A stretch of DNA of 64,000 bases from NCBI GenBank assembly GCA_019918135.1, contig WBZZ01003799.1, forward strand, positions 380,001 through 444,000, written 5' to 3'. The stretch comes from Paulinella micropora (Eukaryota > Cercozoa > Imbricatea > Euglyphida > Paulinellidae). The translations under genes and the position numbers were made by a program. Below the pieces are notes generated by a model. That model was not told the origin of the DNA, did no database searches, and saw only the letters and a list, made by a program, of their open reading frames with translations. Positions within the stretch are counted from its first letter, which is position 1, and each line of letters begins with the position of its first letter. Positions 29,215 through 41,000 of the stretch are shown piece after piece.

Positions 29215-30786
29215 TCGGGAGGGTCAAGGAAGCTACCGACAGCTCATCTTCGCCGACGACCCTACACATGCAACCAACTTGGACGATACTTCGAAGAGAA
29301 GGAGATGTGCAGCGATGAACCTAAATGGAGTGCGGTGCTCAAAGTCGTCGAATACCTTCGACAGACACCCGGCGATAGGTCTTTTCCTATGTGATCAACA
29401 CTACGCCACCTATCAGGAGCAGCTCAGCAGAGAGTTGAAAGGGAATGTGCCATCGATGGCGCAGAGGGTGAGTGTGGTACCGTTGTCGTTGGTGTCGGGG
29501 AATTCCAGTGTGGCTGAGGAGGAGGAGAAGGTGGTAAGTGGGGTGCCGAAGGCTGCTGAGCCGGACGCGCCTGCTTCTCTTACGTTGACTCCCCACCACC
29601 AACTGCCCCGTCAGGACACTGACATGGCATCGGTAAGTACAACAACCTCAACCCTTGATCGGCTGATGGAACAGAGTAAGGTGGGCGACCGGAAGGAAGT
29701 GGTGGTGACGCAACGGATGTGCGAAAGCCCACCACAAACACCGGTTAAAGAGCAAAAGGAGCCAGACCTTACGCAAGAAGAAGGCCCTGAGGAAGATGGC
29801 GAAAATGTCACGACTGTTACCGAAGAACGGGAGCCGGGACGGCAGGAGCTACCGAGCCATGCAAGGGAGCCGATTCCATATGATGCGAGACTACTCAACA
29901 TGGAACCTCATCCGCCGGACCTGTGCTACATGGTTCTGAATGACGCTGGTGTTTCACCAGAGTTTGGAGATCAGGACAAGCCGGTGATATGTGTACCTGC
30001 AAGACGATTTCATGAGGTCTTCTTTCATGCGCCGGCCTGGCAGATGTCCTTCTGGTCGATCTACCTACACGTCGAGTTTCTGGAGGAGGAATGGTGGAGG
30101 GAGATAGAACCTGTCCGGAGTGCAGACGATGGGCTATAACGGGCGACCTACCACTCAACAGGATCAAAGAAGGATGTACGTTGAGAATCTGATGTAACAT
30201 CACAACTTTTCTAGAACCATGTGAAGAATGTGGACTGGTCCTCTACTGCTGCCGAGAATGTAGGGACCAGGATAGGGATGAACACGCCTACTTCTGCAAC
30301 CTGATGGCCAATGGACGGGCACCTGATCATGAGAGGGTGTACAACACACGGTTCGAGGCGAGAAAAGGCTTGGCTGACGTACCCAGCTGTTTCGCGCTTG
30401 CGTCGTTACTTTATCACAAATTATTGCGCTACAAGACAAATACGTACCGTTTACGACCGTTAACATGGAGTGCGGGTCCACTTCCTATCGTGCCACCCAG
30501 TTTCGGTCAGGTCGTCAAGTGGTTACCTCCGACCCACCTCTGTGGTGGATTCCCAAGGGACTCGGAAGATGCCTTATGCTGTGCCCTTACGGGAATGGCG
30601 AAGTATGGAAGGCAGGAGAAGGAGGGTAAGAGTGAACAGCGTGAAGAGCCGGAAGTGCAACGAGCATCATCATCATCATCTGCCTCATCATCGTCATCCC
30701 ACCCACCGCAATCGTTGCCACAACCTGCAGTACAGAACCGACCACAGTTTGTGGCGGGCTATGGGGACGCAGCGCAGAATGAGTGA
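29215..30786 (+). pseudogene. Gag region of a decayed copia-like element with zinc-binding motifs including a MYND-type finger
   Basis: The frame fused to the LINE endonuclease continues to 30139. It includes RRCAAMNLNGVRCSKSS and LFLCDQH (a C..G..C...C..H pattern). In another frame at 30193-30786 it includes EPCEECGLVLYCCRECRDQD followed by DEHAYFC. The latter has the spacing C-x2-C-x5-C-x3-C-x7-H-x3-C of the main part of a MYND finger. A Ser/His-rich (ATC)n stretch follows at 30664-30700. The change of frame shows decay. Placement before a protease and integrase on the same strand identifies it as Gag. Confidence 0.6.
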
Positions 30787-30789
30787 CTT

Positions 30790-31194
30790 GTGGAAGAGTG
30801 GTACGTTATGGCACTGGAGATCTACGCATCAACGACCCTACCGTGGCAAGAGCTGATGCAGTTCCTGAGTGAGTATGGCGTTGGGCCCGGGGGGATAGTG
30901 GAACCTCCGTGTCCGGAGATCGATGCTATCATTGCGTTAGCTAAGCGGATTAGCAGTGCAAGACAACAAGACTACAGGGAAAGGGTTGAAAGGAAGGAAC
31001 TGAATCCTGGACCACCAGTGGGCCTACCGGGGGACTACACGCCAAAACAACGGGACATGCAGGACTACAGGAGAGCGATGTCGTACTGCAACATGCTGGT
31101 TTTGACAGCCCCTACTGGTTATCGCCCGTGCCATCAACCCATACCCCCTAAACACCTGGTGGAAACAGGGGTGAATCACACGCTGCAATCCTAA
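30790..31194 (+). pseudogene. Copia-like element, Gag-to-protease segment
   Basis: An open segment containing MEEWYVMALEIYASTTLPWQ and EIDAIIALAKRISSARQQDY. It is in the same frame as the preceding segment, separated by a TGA at 30784-30786. It lacks recognisable catalytic motifs and is read as part of the same element because of strand and order. Confidence 0.4.
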
Positions 31195-31213
31195 CCTTGG
31201 TGCCACATCCAGG

Positions 31214-31570
31214 ATGGTCTCCTGCGAGATGGGACTCATGGGGTCTAGACCAAACGACTTAGGTTTGATGGCCTTCGATTCGCAAAAGAAAAGGGGGAAT
31301 ACTGAGGAGGTAGCGCGACCACCAACCGACTGGTGCATGGACAGTGGTGCTACGTACAATCATGTACCGCACCGGACGTTACTGGAAGCAATTGTGGACG
31401 GACCTGCAGTGTCAGTACTGGGACTCAGTGGGCGCCGTGAGCTAAGGCAGAATGGGCCTACGACACTTCAAGGTTGCGATGGTACTGGGCGACGAGGACA
31501 ACTACCTCTAGTTCAGTGTTACGTCACGCCAACGATTGACTGCGTTCTGGTCTCCATGGGTCAGCTATAA
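31214..31570 (+). pseudogene. Copia-like element, aspartic protease segment
   Basis: Contains WCMDSGATYNHVPHRTLLE, the D-S-G-A aspartic protease motif of copia polyproteins, and later VSVLGLSGRRELRQNG. It ends with VLVSMGQL, the usual lead into the pre-integrase domain. Confidence 0.65.
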
Positions 31571-31588
31571 ACGGAGGGGTACACGATA

Positions 31589-32672
31589 GTGGCACAAGGG
31601 GCCGGGTTCTTTCTGACGAAACGGGAGTGTACCTGCTTTTCGGAGTTGGAAAAGGTTCTGGTTGGGGACCTGGACCCGCGCAACTACAGATATAAGTTTA
31701 GGCAATACATTGGACAACAGGCAGACCGGCCTATCGCACTTTGGGCAATACCACCGAGAGCAAGGAAGGAAAGAGTGAAGGTGGATGCACGTCTGTTTCA
31801 TGAGAAGTATGGACACTTCGGGAGAGACGTGGAGGAAAGATTGGCGGAATGCAACAATAGGGAGTTGGTTCATGTGAAGGAGGCAGATGAGAAGAGGGAG
31901 AGATGTGTTACCTGTCCTGTGTCTGGCTCAAGGAAGAAGCCTACCTACAAGGAAGCACATCTGACACGAATTGGGAGAGTTGGGGAAGGGATAAGTGTGG
32001 ATGCAAGTGGGAGATTCCCTTCGCCTATGGGGGTTCTACTACTTTCAAGGATTCACAGACGACTACACTGGTTGTATTTTCCCTTTTCTGCAAAAGACCC
32101 TACGAGCTGAGGTGAGTGTCTACAACCTTAAGTGTGTGGCGGCACTATGTTTGACTCAAGCTTGTGCGAGACTTAAGCAATTGCGCTCAGACGGGGAGTG
32201 GGTATCAGGATTGTGCAAGGATTGGCTACGTATGAATGGGGTACTACCGATGAGGTCATTCTATGACCCCAACAAGAATGCCATAGCAGAGTCAACGCAA
32301 CGACTGGTCTTCACAGTGGCAAGGAAGACAATGACAGCAAGGTGTGTGCCCTACATGCTACTAGGCTATGCACTACTCAACGCTTGCAACATCATCAATT
32401 CTATCCCACTACAAGGACACAAACAGGCAAGGTACACAGAGTTCTTCAACCGACCTGTGCCTCCAGAGGCAGTGCTTCATGTCTTTGGTTGTTTGGCCTA
32501 CCGTCATCTGGGGTCAACGAAGAAGCCGTCGACAACCTCCGAGTTGGCAGTCTACCTGCGACCTTGCTTGGAGTCCTCGTCGCATTATGTGTGGTCGAGT
32601 AGAAAGAGACTTGTCGTGGAGGCGAAACATTGTGATTTCGTGGATAATGTGGCGGGCTGGCCAACATTGTAG
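31589..32672 (+). pseudogene. Copia-like element, pre-integrase and integrase segments, frameshifted
   Basis: The first segment has ARLFHEKYGHFGRDVEERLA and CVTCPVSGSRKKPTYKEAHL, the HHCC pre-integrase domain, and GEGISVDASGRFPSP with the first catalytic Asp. The frame then changes (about 32030) to a segment with QLRSDGEWVSG (second Asp) and PNKNAIAESTQRLV (the Glu). It is followed by FNRPVPPEAVLHVFGCLAYR, typical of the copia integrase C-terminus. Confidence 0.7.
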
Positions 32673-32693
32673 CCAAAAGGAGCCCACGCCTCA

Positions 32694-33860
32694 TTGCTCC
32701 CCAGTCAGCACGTTGCAAACGAGCTGATGAAACGTAATGCAGGTTTTGACTGGAAGGACTACTATGGACCTCAGGAGTGGAGTCTACTCAACCATTTGGA
32801 GCAGCTCTTCGATAAGCCTTCGAATGGTGAAGAGAAGAAAGAAGAAAAGCTTAAGCAGCAAGTCCAATTTTTGGAAAATCCAGCCACTGTGGATGAGCCG
32901 GACACAGTTTTCACAGACACTTCTGCCACTTTTCCGATTGTGTCCGGGGTGTCAAATCCATTTTTAGCGACTTTGTGGAGGGTCCAAATGCAAGTGTGGG
33001 CACATTGCAACAACCTGTTGCTACCAGCAATGCTGGGAGTGACCCTTCAGATGCCCTGCTTCCTCCGGATGTTCAGCAGGTGGCAGTGGAAGCAGAACGA
33101 GACTCTCGTGGCGTTCCCAAACAGTGGGATGGTGCAACTGTTGCACCCCTCCCGGAAGCTCTCAACGGACGAGAGCAAAGACGAAGCCAGAGAACTCTAG
33201 CTCCGGTGCTTTCCTCATCACCGTTCCGGTCTCAGAGAGAGTAGCAAACAACGACCCCCGGTTTCGTGCCTCTAGGCTTGAGGACATCAAGAAGCATCTA
33301 GACTTAGGTGCTATTCGCGTCGTCCCTCTCTCTTCTGTCCCTAAGGGGACTAAGCTCATCTCAGTACGGTTTGCAGACTTCGATATTCAAGAGGATGGGA
33401 AGAGTGTGGACGCTAGATCAAGGATTGCAGCCAAAGGGGTTCATGCAGAGAAAGGTAGTGGATGTGGGGTAGACGTACATACCTACCCCTGACCCTTCTA
33501 CCCTCCTTACATTCTCTTTCCTCTTGCTACACTAGAGGAACTAGAGGGGTACTTCGCTGATGACTGCTCAGCCTTCCTTAAAGCACGTCAAACTCGTCTT
33601 GTGTACCTTCGACCGCCTCCGGAATATGCACCCCCCCGGCTTTGTGTGGCTTGCTCTGGGTGGTGTGAACGGATTACGAGACTCAGGCTTCAACTACTGG
33701 GACCAGAGGGTCCAGCCCTTCTATAAGAGCTTGGGGATGGAACCGAACCCCTACGACGGCTGTCTGTTTTCATGCATCGAACCTCGTACTGGCAAGACAC
33801 GCATAGCATTGTCACAGGTGGACGATGCAGCCTTTGCACCGGTAGATCCTAGATGAAGAG
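32694..33860 (+). pseudogene. Copia-like element, linker and reverse transcriptase N-terminal part
   Basis: Fragments in three frames. One holds ALNGREQRRSQRTLAP. One holds KLISVRFADFDIQEDGKSVD followed by RSRIAAKG, the copia RT fingers. Another has LGMEPNPYDGCLFSC and IALSQVDDAAFAPVD, corresponding to the Y/F-VDD motif region, with QVDD. Confidence 0.6.
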
Positions 33861-33866
33861 GATAGA

Positions 33867-34830
33867 TTGATGTTTGAAGCAGCTTTGCAGAAGCAATTGG
33901 GAAAAATCAAGCTGAGGGGGAAGAATCAAAAGTTCGATGGAGTGGAGGTCAGACAGTGGCGAGATGAGGAGGGGCGGTTCCATACCAGACTGACACAGAA
34001 GGAATGTATCGAGTCACTGGAAAAGGATTTCGCACGAGAAGATGGTCAGCCATGGCGACCGGTTGCAGTACCGTGGTTGCAGCCTACTGAATACCCAACC
34101 AAACCGTCTGAGTTAGAACGTCATTCTCCTCCAATGATAGTAGGTAAGCTCGGTTGGTGCCAAATCACCGCACCATACGCGGTAGGAGCTCTCTCTAGGC
34201 TGGGGGAGAATCAGAATGTTGCAACAAAGTTCAACTTCCATGCGGCGGAGCAGTTGCTTAGGTGATAGGCCAGAAGGAGAAGGGAGTACACTTTGTGTCG
34301 AGCGGCAATTTTCGTCTCTTGGGGTTCTCGGATGCAGCACATGCCTGTGAAGCCGATAAAAAGTCTAGGTCGGGGGGGATAGAGATATTGGCCAATGGAC
34401 CCATAAGCTCAACCTCGACTAAGCAGAAGCTGAAGGTAGCTATCTCCACCAATGAGAGTGAAACATATGCGTTCTCAGACGAGATCCGTAGATCGCTGGG
34501 ACTGTACAACCTATTGAAGGCAATCCCGGTGTCCGACCGTAACAAGAAACTAGCCAACCTAACTCGCTATCCCCCATGATGTGTGTGGACAACAAAGCCT
34601 CGTTGGAAGGGGGGCTTAAAAATATCTTTACGAAGCGGCAACGCCATATCGATATCCGATACGCCCACATCAACCACGAGATAGAGGCAGGTAACATCGA
34701 GGCAGTCCAAGTGCCCTCAGGGGATAATTCAGCAGACCCGAACACTAAGCCCATGACTCGGCTTTCTTTCATCAAACACCAGGAAGCCCTTGAGAATGGT
34801 AACTTCTTCAAACCTCAAGGACTCTTGTAG
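33867..34830 (+). pseudogene. Copia-like element, RT C-terminal part and RNase H
   Basis: Segments with GVEVRQWRDEEGRFHTRLTQ, then GALSRLGENQNVATKFNFHA, then LGFSDAAHACEADKKSRSGG and STKQKLKVAISTNESETYAF. Then comes MCVDNKASLEGGLKNIFTKR with RHIDIRYAHINHEIEAGNIE. These are the copia RT tail and RNase H motifs in order (SD..., E.E, D.K). It ends at TAG 34828-34830. Confidence 0.75.
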
Positions 34831-35330
34831 CCTCCATACACATTCATTTATATATGTCACCTAGTCCACTAAGCTTACGAGTGAAAACTAGACTCATATT
34901 TTTCCAATTGCATATATACGCATTAACTGTCTTTGACATAGTGAGAGAGAGAGAGAGGTAAGTATATCCATAGTCACTTGTTGTATTGAGACTCAATTTA
35001 CTTCACCTACTTGATATATTGTTATTATTCTTGTGCTCCCTTATAGTCTTTTGGTTAGGAGGGGCCGTTATATATATGTGTCAACATATTTCTCAGTGTA
35101 ACCGAATTGACAGGCCGGGACACACAACATTATTTACCCATCCGATAACCTTACTAATTAGTCCGGTCCTTCACTGGACAAACCAAAATCAGTTTTAATT
35201 GTGCGAGTAACTATACAGCAGTACAACTAATAAAGTATTTCAGTTCTGGGAAATTCTCCAACTAGGGAAGTGACTGAGGTCGTAACTAGACTTCAAGTTC
35301 CGGAACCAAGTATTATTAATCACGAGTCTA
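34831..35330 (+). other. 3' flank of the copia-like element (possible LTR)
   Basis: No gene. A GA run at 34943-34956 could be part of a polypurine tract. A matching left LTR was not found near 29.2 kb, so boundaries cannot be set. Confidence 0.3.
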
Positions 35331-36240
35331 CCTAGCGAGTCGCATTAGCTATAATATTATCTGCAGCACCGTTTCGCGTAGCTTCAGCCTGGGCGTGAAC
35401 ACCTTCACCCAAGCGGCGAAGATTTTCTTGCGCACTATTCCGCACACGATTGCCATCTTCCCTTCTGCCGTTTGAATTTTGTAATTCCAATAGGAGAAGC
35501 TGTCTTTCTTGAGCTTATTTTACTTCCTCTTTCTCTTAAGCTTGATTAGTACGGCGAGCCGCAGCACCAGCTCCAGAAGGCTTGCGTACCAGACCATTTG
35601 CCGAAGCAGGAGGTGAAGCGTGAAACGATGAAGGAGTTGCAGGAGATGTCGATGCAGCTGCAGTCCCTGATGAGTTTCTCGCCGATCGCTGGTTTACTGC
35701 GTTCTGAAACATGGCAGGGTCAGGAACAGGTGGTTCGGGCACTTTGGCGTAGATCATCGTAATGTCGTGCAGCAGATATTGCTCTTCAACAACAAGCTTG
35801 TTGGTTGCAGTGGTGCGGGATGATTCTTGCATGTCAGCATCATCGTTGTAATATGGATAATGATATTGTGAAAGAAAGTGAGATGACAACACTTCAGTTG
35901 GGTACAGAGATAAATGTTTTTTCCAATTTTTGCTTGATCATGTAGCTTTGAAGATTTGCTGCTGACACGTTCAGCGTAAGGATGACCTTGGGCCGCAATC
36001 GCCTCTACAAGCCATGACAAATAAAAACCGCATGATCCATACGTTATTCCGCGATTCCCCTCCTTTGCATGCCAGAAGAACTTTCCATCGATAGCAGGGT
36101 CGTAGACATCAGGACCGTGGAGAATAAGCGTCAAAATCAGAATGAGGAGATCCAGAGGCCAAACGGTAGGCATTCTACCAGTCTTGCGAGGACTTTCTTT
36201 CTTGTCATCTAGATAATAAAAAAAATATAAACATAATACA
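35331..36240 (-). pseudogene. Unrecognised gene remnant (minus strand)
   Basis: The first part (36220 to about 35920) encodes KTGRMPTVWPLDLLILILTL followed by GPDVYDPAIDGKFFWHAKEG and SWLVEAIAAQGHPYAERVSS. After a shift near 35940 the frame continues with NWKKHLSLYPTEVLSSHFLS and a Ser/Ala-rich region to 35536. Past two in-frame TAA codons it goes on with QLLLLELQNSNGRREDGNRV to TAG 35331. It looks like one protein of about 290 residues with decay. It could be a domesticated transposon or host gene; no family recognised. The (AAT)n/SINE cluster begins right at its 5' side. Confidence 0.4.
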
Positions 36241-36263
36241 AAAAACAAAATAATAATAATATA

Positions 36264-36537
36264 GTGCTTCTCTGTCAATGGCTGATGCATTTCTGCACAT
36301 GCGCCTCCATCGTCTCACCCGTGAGGGAAGTACGAAGAATTGACGATAAGCTCTAATGACACCCCCGCAAGGGCAGTTCCAACACTTCCAGACGGGCCGG
36401 TATGTTCAATGAAAATACCGGTATGTTCAATGAAAATACCGTATGTTCAATGAAAATACTGGTGGCACCGACGGGAATCGAACTGGCGACAGGGCCCAGA
36501 TGGTAGAACTTGACCACTGGGCTATCACGGTGTCCAT
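36264..36537 (-). mobile_element. tRNA-derived SINE, copy 1
   Basis: Read on the minus strand, the head is tRNA-like with A box TAGCCCAGTGG and B box AGTTCGATTCC, then a body, then the 3' end GACAGAGAAGCACTAT and an ATT-repeat tail. This copy has three repeats of a 20-23 bp unit around GTATTTTCATTGAACATAC. Confidence 0.85.
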
Positions 36538-36711
<174 letters not shown>

Positions 36712-36943
36712 GTGCTTCTCTGTCAAAGGCTGATGCAAATCTGCACATGCACCTCCATCGTCTCACCCGTGAGGGGAGTACGAAGAATTGACGATAGGCT
36801 CTAATGACACCCCCGCACGGGCAGTTCCAACACTTCCAGACGGACCGGTATGTTCAATGAAAATACTGGTGGCACCGACGGGAATCGAACTGGCGACAGG
36901 GCCCAGATGGTAGAACTTGACCACTGGGCTATCACGGTGTCCA
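36712..36943 (-). mobile_element. tRNA-derived SINE, copy 2
   Basis: Full-length copy with tRNA head, single GTATTTTCATTGAACATAC unit and the conserved 3' end. Confidence 0.85.
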
Positions 36944-36963
36944 TAATAATAATAATAATAATA

Positions 36964-37462
36964 ATAATACTATATCTGAGGCGTACTGATGCAGCTAATG
37001 GCATATCCTCAACGGACATAAGCCTCCAATACCCTTGTTCGAGGTCCTCCACCCCCCCGTGTCAGTCTCTCGCCTGATGATCGGGGCCACCGATGGAGCT
37101 CCTGAGGGCAAGACTGCACTAAGCCGAGGTTATTCCGCAGTCCCAGCAACCTCTTGCAAGACGTCACCGAATGTGCAAGTGCATACACCAAGCGCGGTTG
37201 CTAGAGCTGCCTCGAAACCCCACCCATAACAATCTGGTGTCTGCTGGGTCCTGGGCTATCAACCAGCATATGCGGAGTTTAAGATCTTTTACGCGCGCAA
37301 CGACCCTCCTCCCCAGCATCTACCACCAAAGGGTCATGAGTTGGCGTCACAGTTTAACGCCTTGAGGCCATTGGGCTGGAACTCTGTTTAGCAAGTGTGA
37401 CTAGGTTTTTTCATCGGGATTTCCCTCAAATATGTCACAGTCAACACTCCAAGGCAGATTTA
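36964..37462 (-). mobile_element. Unidentified repeat unit bordered by (AAT)n
   Basis: Between two AAT runs. Read on the minus strand its 3' end ...GTACGCCTCAGATATAGT runs into (ATT)n, as in the SINEs and LINE. The body is GC-rich, unrelated to the SINE, and has no coding potential I trust. Confidence 0.4.
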
Positions 37463-37474
37463 CTAATAATAATG

Positions 37475-37570
<96 letters not shown>

Positions 37571-37836
37571 GTGCTTCTCTGTCAATGGCTGATGAATTTC
37601 TGCACATGCGCCTCCATCGTCTCACCCGTGAGGGGAGTACGAAGAATTGACGATTGGCTCTAATGACACCCCCGCAAGGGCAGTTCCAACATTTCCAGAC
37701 GGACCGGTATGTTCAATGAAAATACTGGTCCAGACGGAGCGGTATGTTCAATGAAAATACTGGTGGCACCGACGGGAATCGAACTGGCGACAGGGCCCAG
37801 ATGGTAGAACTTGACCACTGGGCTATCACGGTGTCC
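37571..37836 (-). mobile_element. tRNA-derived SINE, copy 3
   Basis: Full copy with two GTATTTTCATTGAACATAC units; preceded on the plus strand by a long AAT run (37464-37570). Confidence 0.85.
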
Positions 37837-37860
37837 AATAATAATAATAATAATAATAAT

Positions 37861-38035
37861 AGTGTATCTCCTGCCAATTGCTGAGCCAAAAGGCCATGTG
37901 CATCCAGTCCTCCATTCCATAAGGAAAGTCTCCACACCAATCGGTGGAATAAAGGAAGTGACGGCATAGAACATTACTCTAGGAGCTTTATACCAATCAG
38001 CCCATGGAAAGGACCGATGGCCTATGTACTCCCTA
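37861..38035 (-). mobile_element. Short ATT-tailed repeat, family B, copy 1
   Basis: Nearly identical to 63820-63992. On the minus strand it ends AATTGGCAGGAGATACACTA followed by (ATT)n, resembling the LINE and SINE 3' ends. It has no tRNA boxes that I can see. Confidence 0.7.
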
Positions 38036-38081
<46 letters not shown>

Positions 38082-38091
38082 GACTTATCAG

Positions 38092-41000
38092 TCAATTGGC
38101 CTTTGATCCTGTCGGACATGTGCCTCCATTGGTAGCACGGGACCGTTCGGTGACGCGGCTCCGCTCCAAAGACTCGACTGGCAGTGCAATGTGCAAATGA
38201 GCGTGCTGTGCATGTGCAAGTGGGTGCAAGGAGTGAGAGGAGTTATCTGCCGAGAAGAAGTCCGCGACGCTGCGCTGACCTCCACCTACAACAGATCTAG
38301 CCAGACATTCTACCTGACTAGGCCTTCCCCTCCTTCTACCCACCTCCTGAACGACCGTGAGGTCGATCACCTCCTCCTCCTCCTCCGCCCCCTCTGCCTC
38401 CCTGGTCTGCGCCTCCAACTCCTCCCACTCCTTCCAGATGGTGGCAACAAACCTTCCTAACTCCTCCTCCACCTCTTCTGGGACAGGGATAAACAAAACG
38501 CCGAGCATCGCCGCCATCTTTTCATCCTCCCCCTTCAGCCATTCCTCTTTGAAGAGCCTCATCTCCTCCTCTGCCTCCCGCAGTTCCCTGTGATAAAGCC
38601 CTCCTCGATTCAGCATGAGGGGCTGCCGGGCTTGCGCCTCATCGATAAACTTAAACAGTGCCTCACGAGAGCTCGCAAACGTTGGGCAATGCAGCAGGAA
38701 GTGACGTAACGACTCGTTAACCTCAGTGCCACACAAGGCGAAACAGCTTGAGCAGTCCGGCGAGCATGAGCCAAATTTGGATCGGTAGAGGCGAAGGCGA
38801 TTGTTGCAGCTCAACAATCGCCTTCTGATAAGGTTGTGACTTCCCCCCTCCAGCGCCCGCCAACGTGGGAAAGCAGAGCGGGAAGACATCTGGCTAAGCA
38901 GCACCCTAAGCCCATCAGAGGGCTTAGCCTGCCGCTCCCAGCCAGCTACTTCCTGCCGGACAGACCATTGCTTTACCACCTCGTTCCAGTTCGCCAGAGC
39001 GGCCCGCCAGTCCTTATCATCTACCGTGCCATCTTCGTTCACGACCCGCTTGAGCGCATCCAAGCCCTCCCGCAGCCTGTGATCTGCTAAGATCAAATTT
39101 TCCGTATCTTCCTTCCATTTGCACCGACCCGTGTTGTAAAGCCTGCGTGTTAGCGCTGTGTTGCCCAGTAACTCGATGCGCCCTAGGAACCGAAGCCGGG
39201 CCGCCTTGGCAAGGATGCTAAAACTCGGCGTGCGGCCTAAACCCCTGGTGATGCAGCCGCTTGTGCGCGTACCAACACCCAAGATGACCCGCAGGGGCGC
39301 TACCAACGCGCCCTCCAGCTTACTCAGCTTGTTGGCGCCCGGCAGATCCCAAAAAGCCGATGCGTAAAGCAACTTTGCGCCAACCATTTGCTGCCAATTC
39401 ATCAGCCGAAGACGCGCTGGAACTTCATGGGCAATCCAGAGGGGGTAGCAGGCAGCCGTTCCCGCTACAGTGATTTCCGCCGCCCGCTTCGCTTGCGGTT
39501 TATCGGAGAGGGTGTCCGTGAGCAGAACTCCCAGGTATTTGTAGTGGTCGGTGACGTTGAGAACCTTGCCCCGGAACCTCACGCATGGGGGCGACTTTTT
39601 TGACTTGGCGTGCCCGTATATCGGCATGACTTCCGTCTTGCCCGGTTTCAGGTTGATTTCAAGCCGATAGTCCTCCACGAATGTCGCCACGACATTTACA
39701 ATCTGTTGAAGCTCCGTGACACTATGCGCAATTACCGCAACGTCGTCGGCGTAAAGCAGGGTCCGTATGTCTTCGATGCGGTTGAGGTCCTCGATCTCCA
39801 ACTCTTTCGCGATTCGGACCGTTAGCTCATCCATGAAGACGTTGAACAGCGACGGTGACAACGGCGACCCTTGCTGAACTCCCATCTCTTCCAGCACTTC
39901 ACCAGTGAGTTCGCCATCGACTAGCACTCGCGATGACGTTCTTCGGTAAAAACGCCGCAGAATGCGATAGAACTTGCCCTGTACCCCCATCTGGGTTAGC
40001 CTCTGAAACAACCCGGCCCGCCAAACCGTAGGGAATGCCTTTCTCAGATCCACGAACAAAACGAAAGAACGGAGGCCAGCTTGTTGTCTAAGGCGCAGAC
40101 GCTCCTTAAGGACAAAAATCTGGTCCCCCGTACTACGTTTTGGCCGGAACCCACCCTGCTCTGGGCGAAGCCTGCCCGGCTGATCGATGAAAGCCGTAAG
40201 CCTCGCCGCCATAAGGGACAGATACATCTTACCCAGACAGCTCAGAATCGCGATGTCTCTCCAATTTTCCGGATCGGTTGGGTCGCCTCCTTTTGGGATG
40301 TTGACGATAATCGCTTTGCCCCAGTCGCTGGGGGTGTATTCGCACGATTTCAACCAGTTGAAGAAGCGCACCAGAAAGCTCACAATCCGCGTGCCTCCGT
40401 ACTTGAGCATCTCGTTCTTGATCTTATCCGGTGAGCACGCTTTGTGATTCTGGAGATTTTCCTGGCAGAGCTCCACTTCCTTCTCGGTGTAATCATAGTC
40501 CAGCGGGCCCGTCTCAGTCCGGATCTCCTCGGCTTGCGCCATGGCCTCGAATTGGTCGCGCAGGTTGTCGTTATACTGGAAGGTTTCGCGGGCCTTCCGC
40601 TCGGGCTCAATCCGCGCTGCTTCCTCATCAGAACCGACTTCCTCTACACATGCATCCTCCAAAAACTGGTTTTCTTTGGGGACCACCATACGTCGGCGGT
40701 ATTCTTCCCATTCTTGTAGTTTTTCCCGGAGTGTGCATGCCAGAGTGCCATCGGGCTTCCGAACAGGAGCAGAAGCGTTCGACCGCCGAACCCCGCCCAA
40801 ACGCTTTGACAGCTTCCAGTACGTGGCCATGGTAGCGCTCCTGAAGTTGGCAGCGGTGTCATTCTGGACCCGCTTCCACGCTTGCTCCTTCTTCTCCTTG
40901 CATAACCTTCTGACCGCCTTCCTCGCTTCTTTATATCTTTGCCAGGCCTCTCGGTTGGCCTCATTCCTTCGCCAGAGGCCGTATGCCTCTCTCCGTCGCG

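Noticed and set aside
24741..36240. Alternative genetic code with TAA/TAG read as Gln
   Set aside because: Two unrecognised genes (24741-25250 and 35331-36240) read well through TAR codons, and the PH gene and LINE end in TGA. However, intact viral genes end in TAA and TAG, some genes are interrupted by TGA instead, and both TAR cases lie in decayed or unknown genes. The evidence is too thin.
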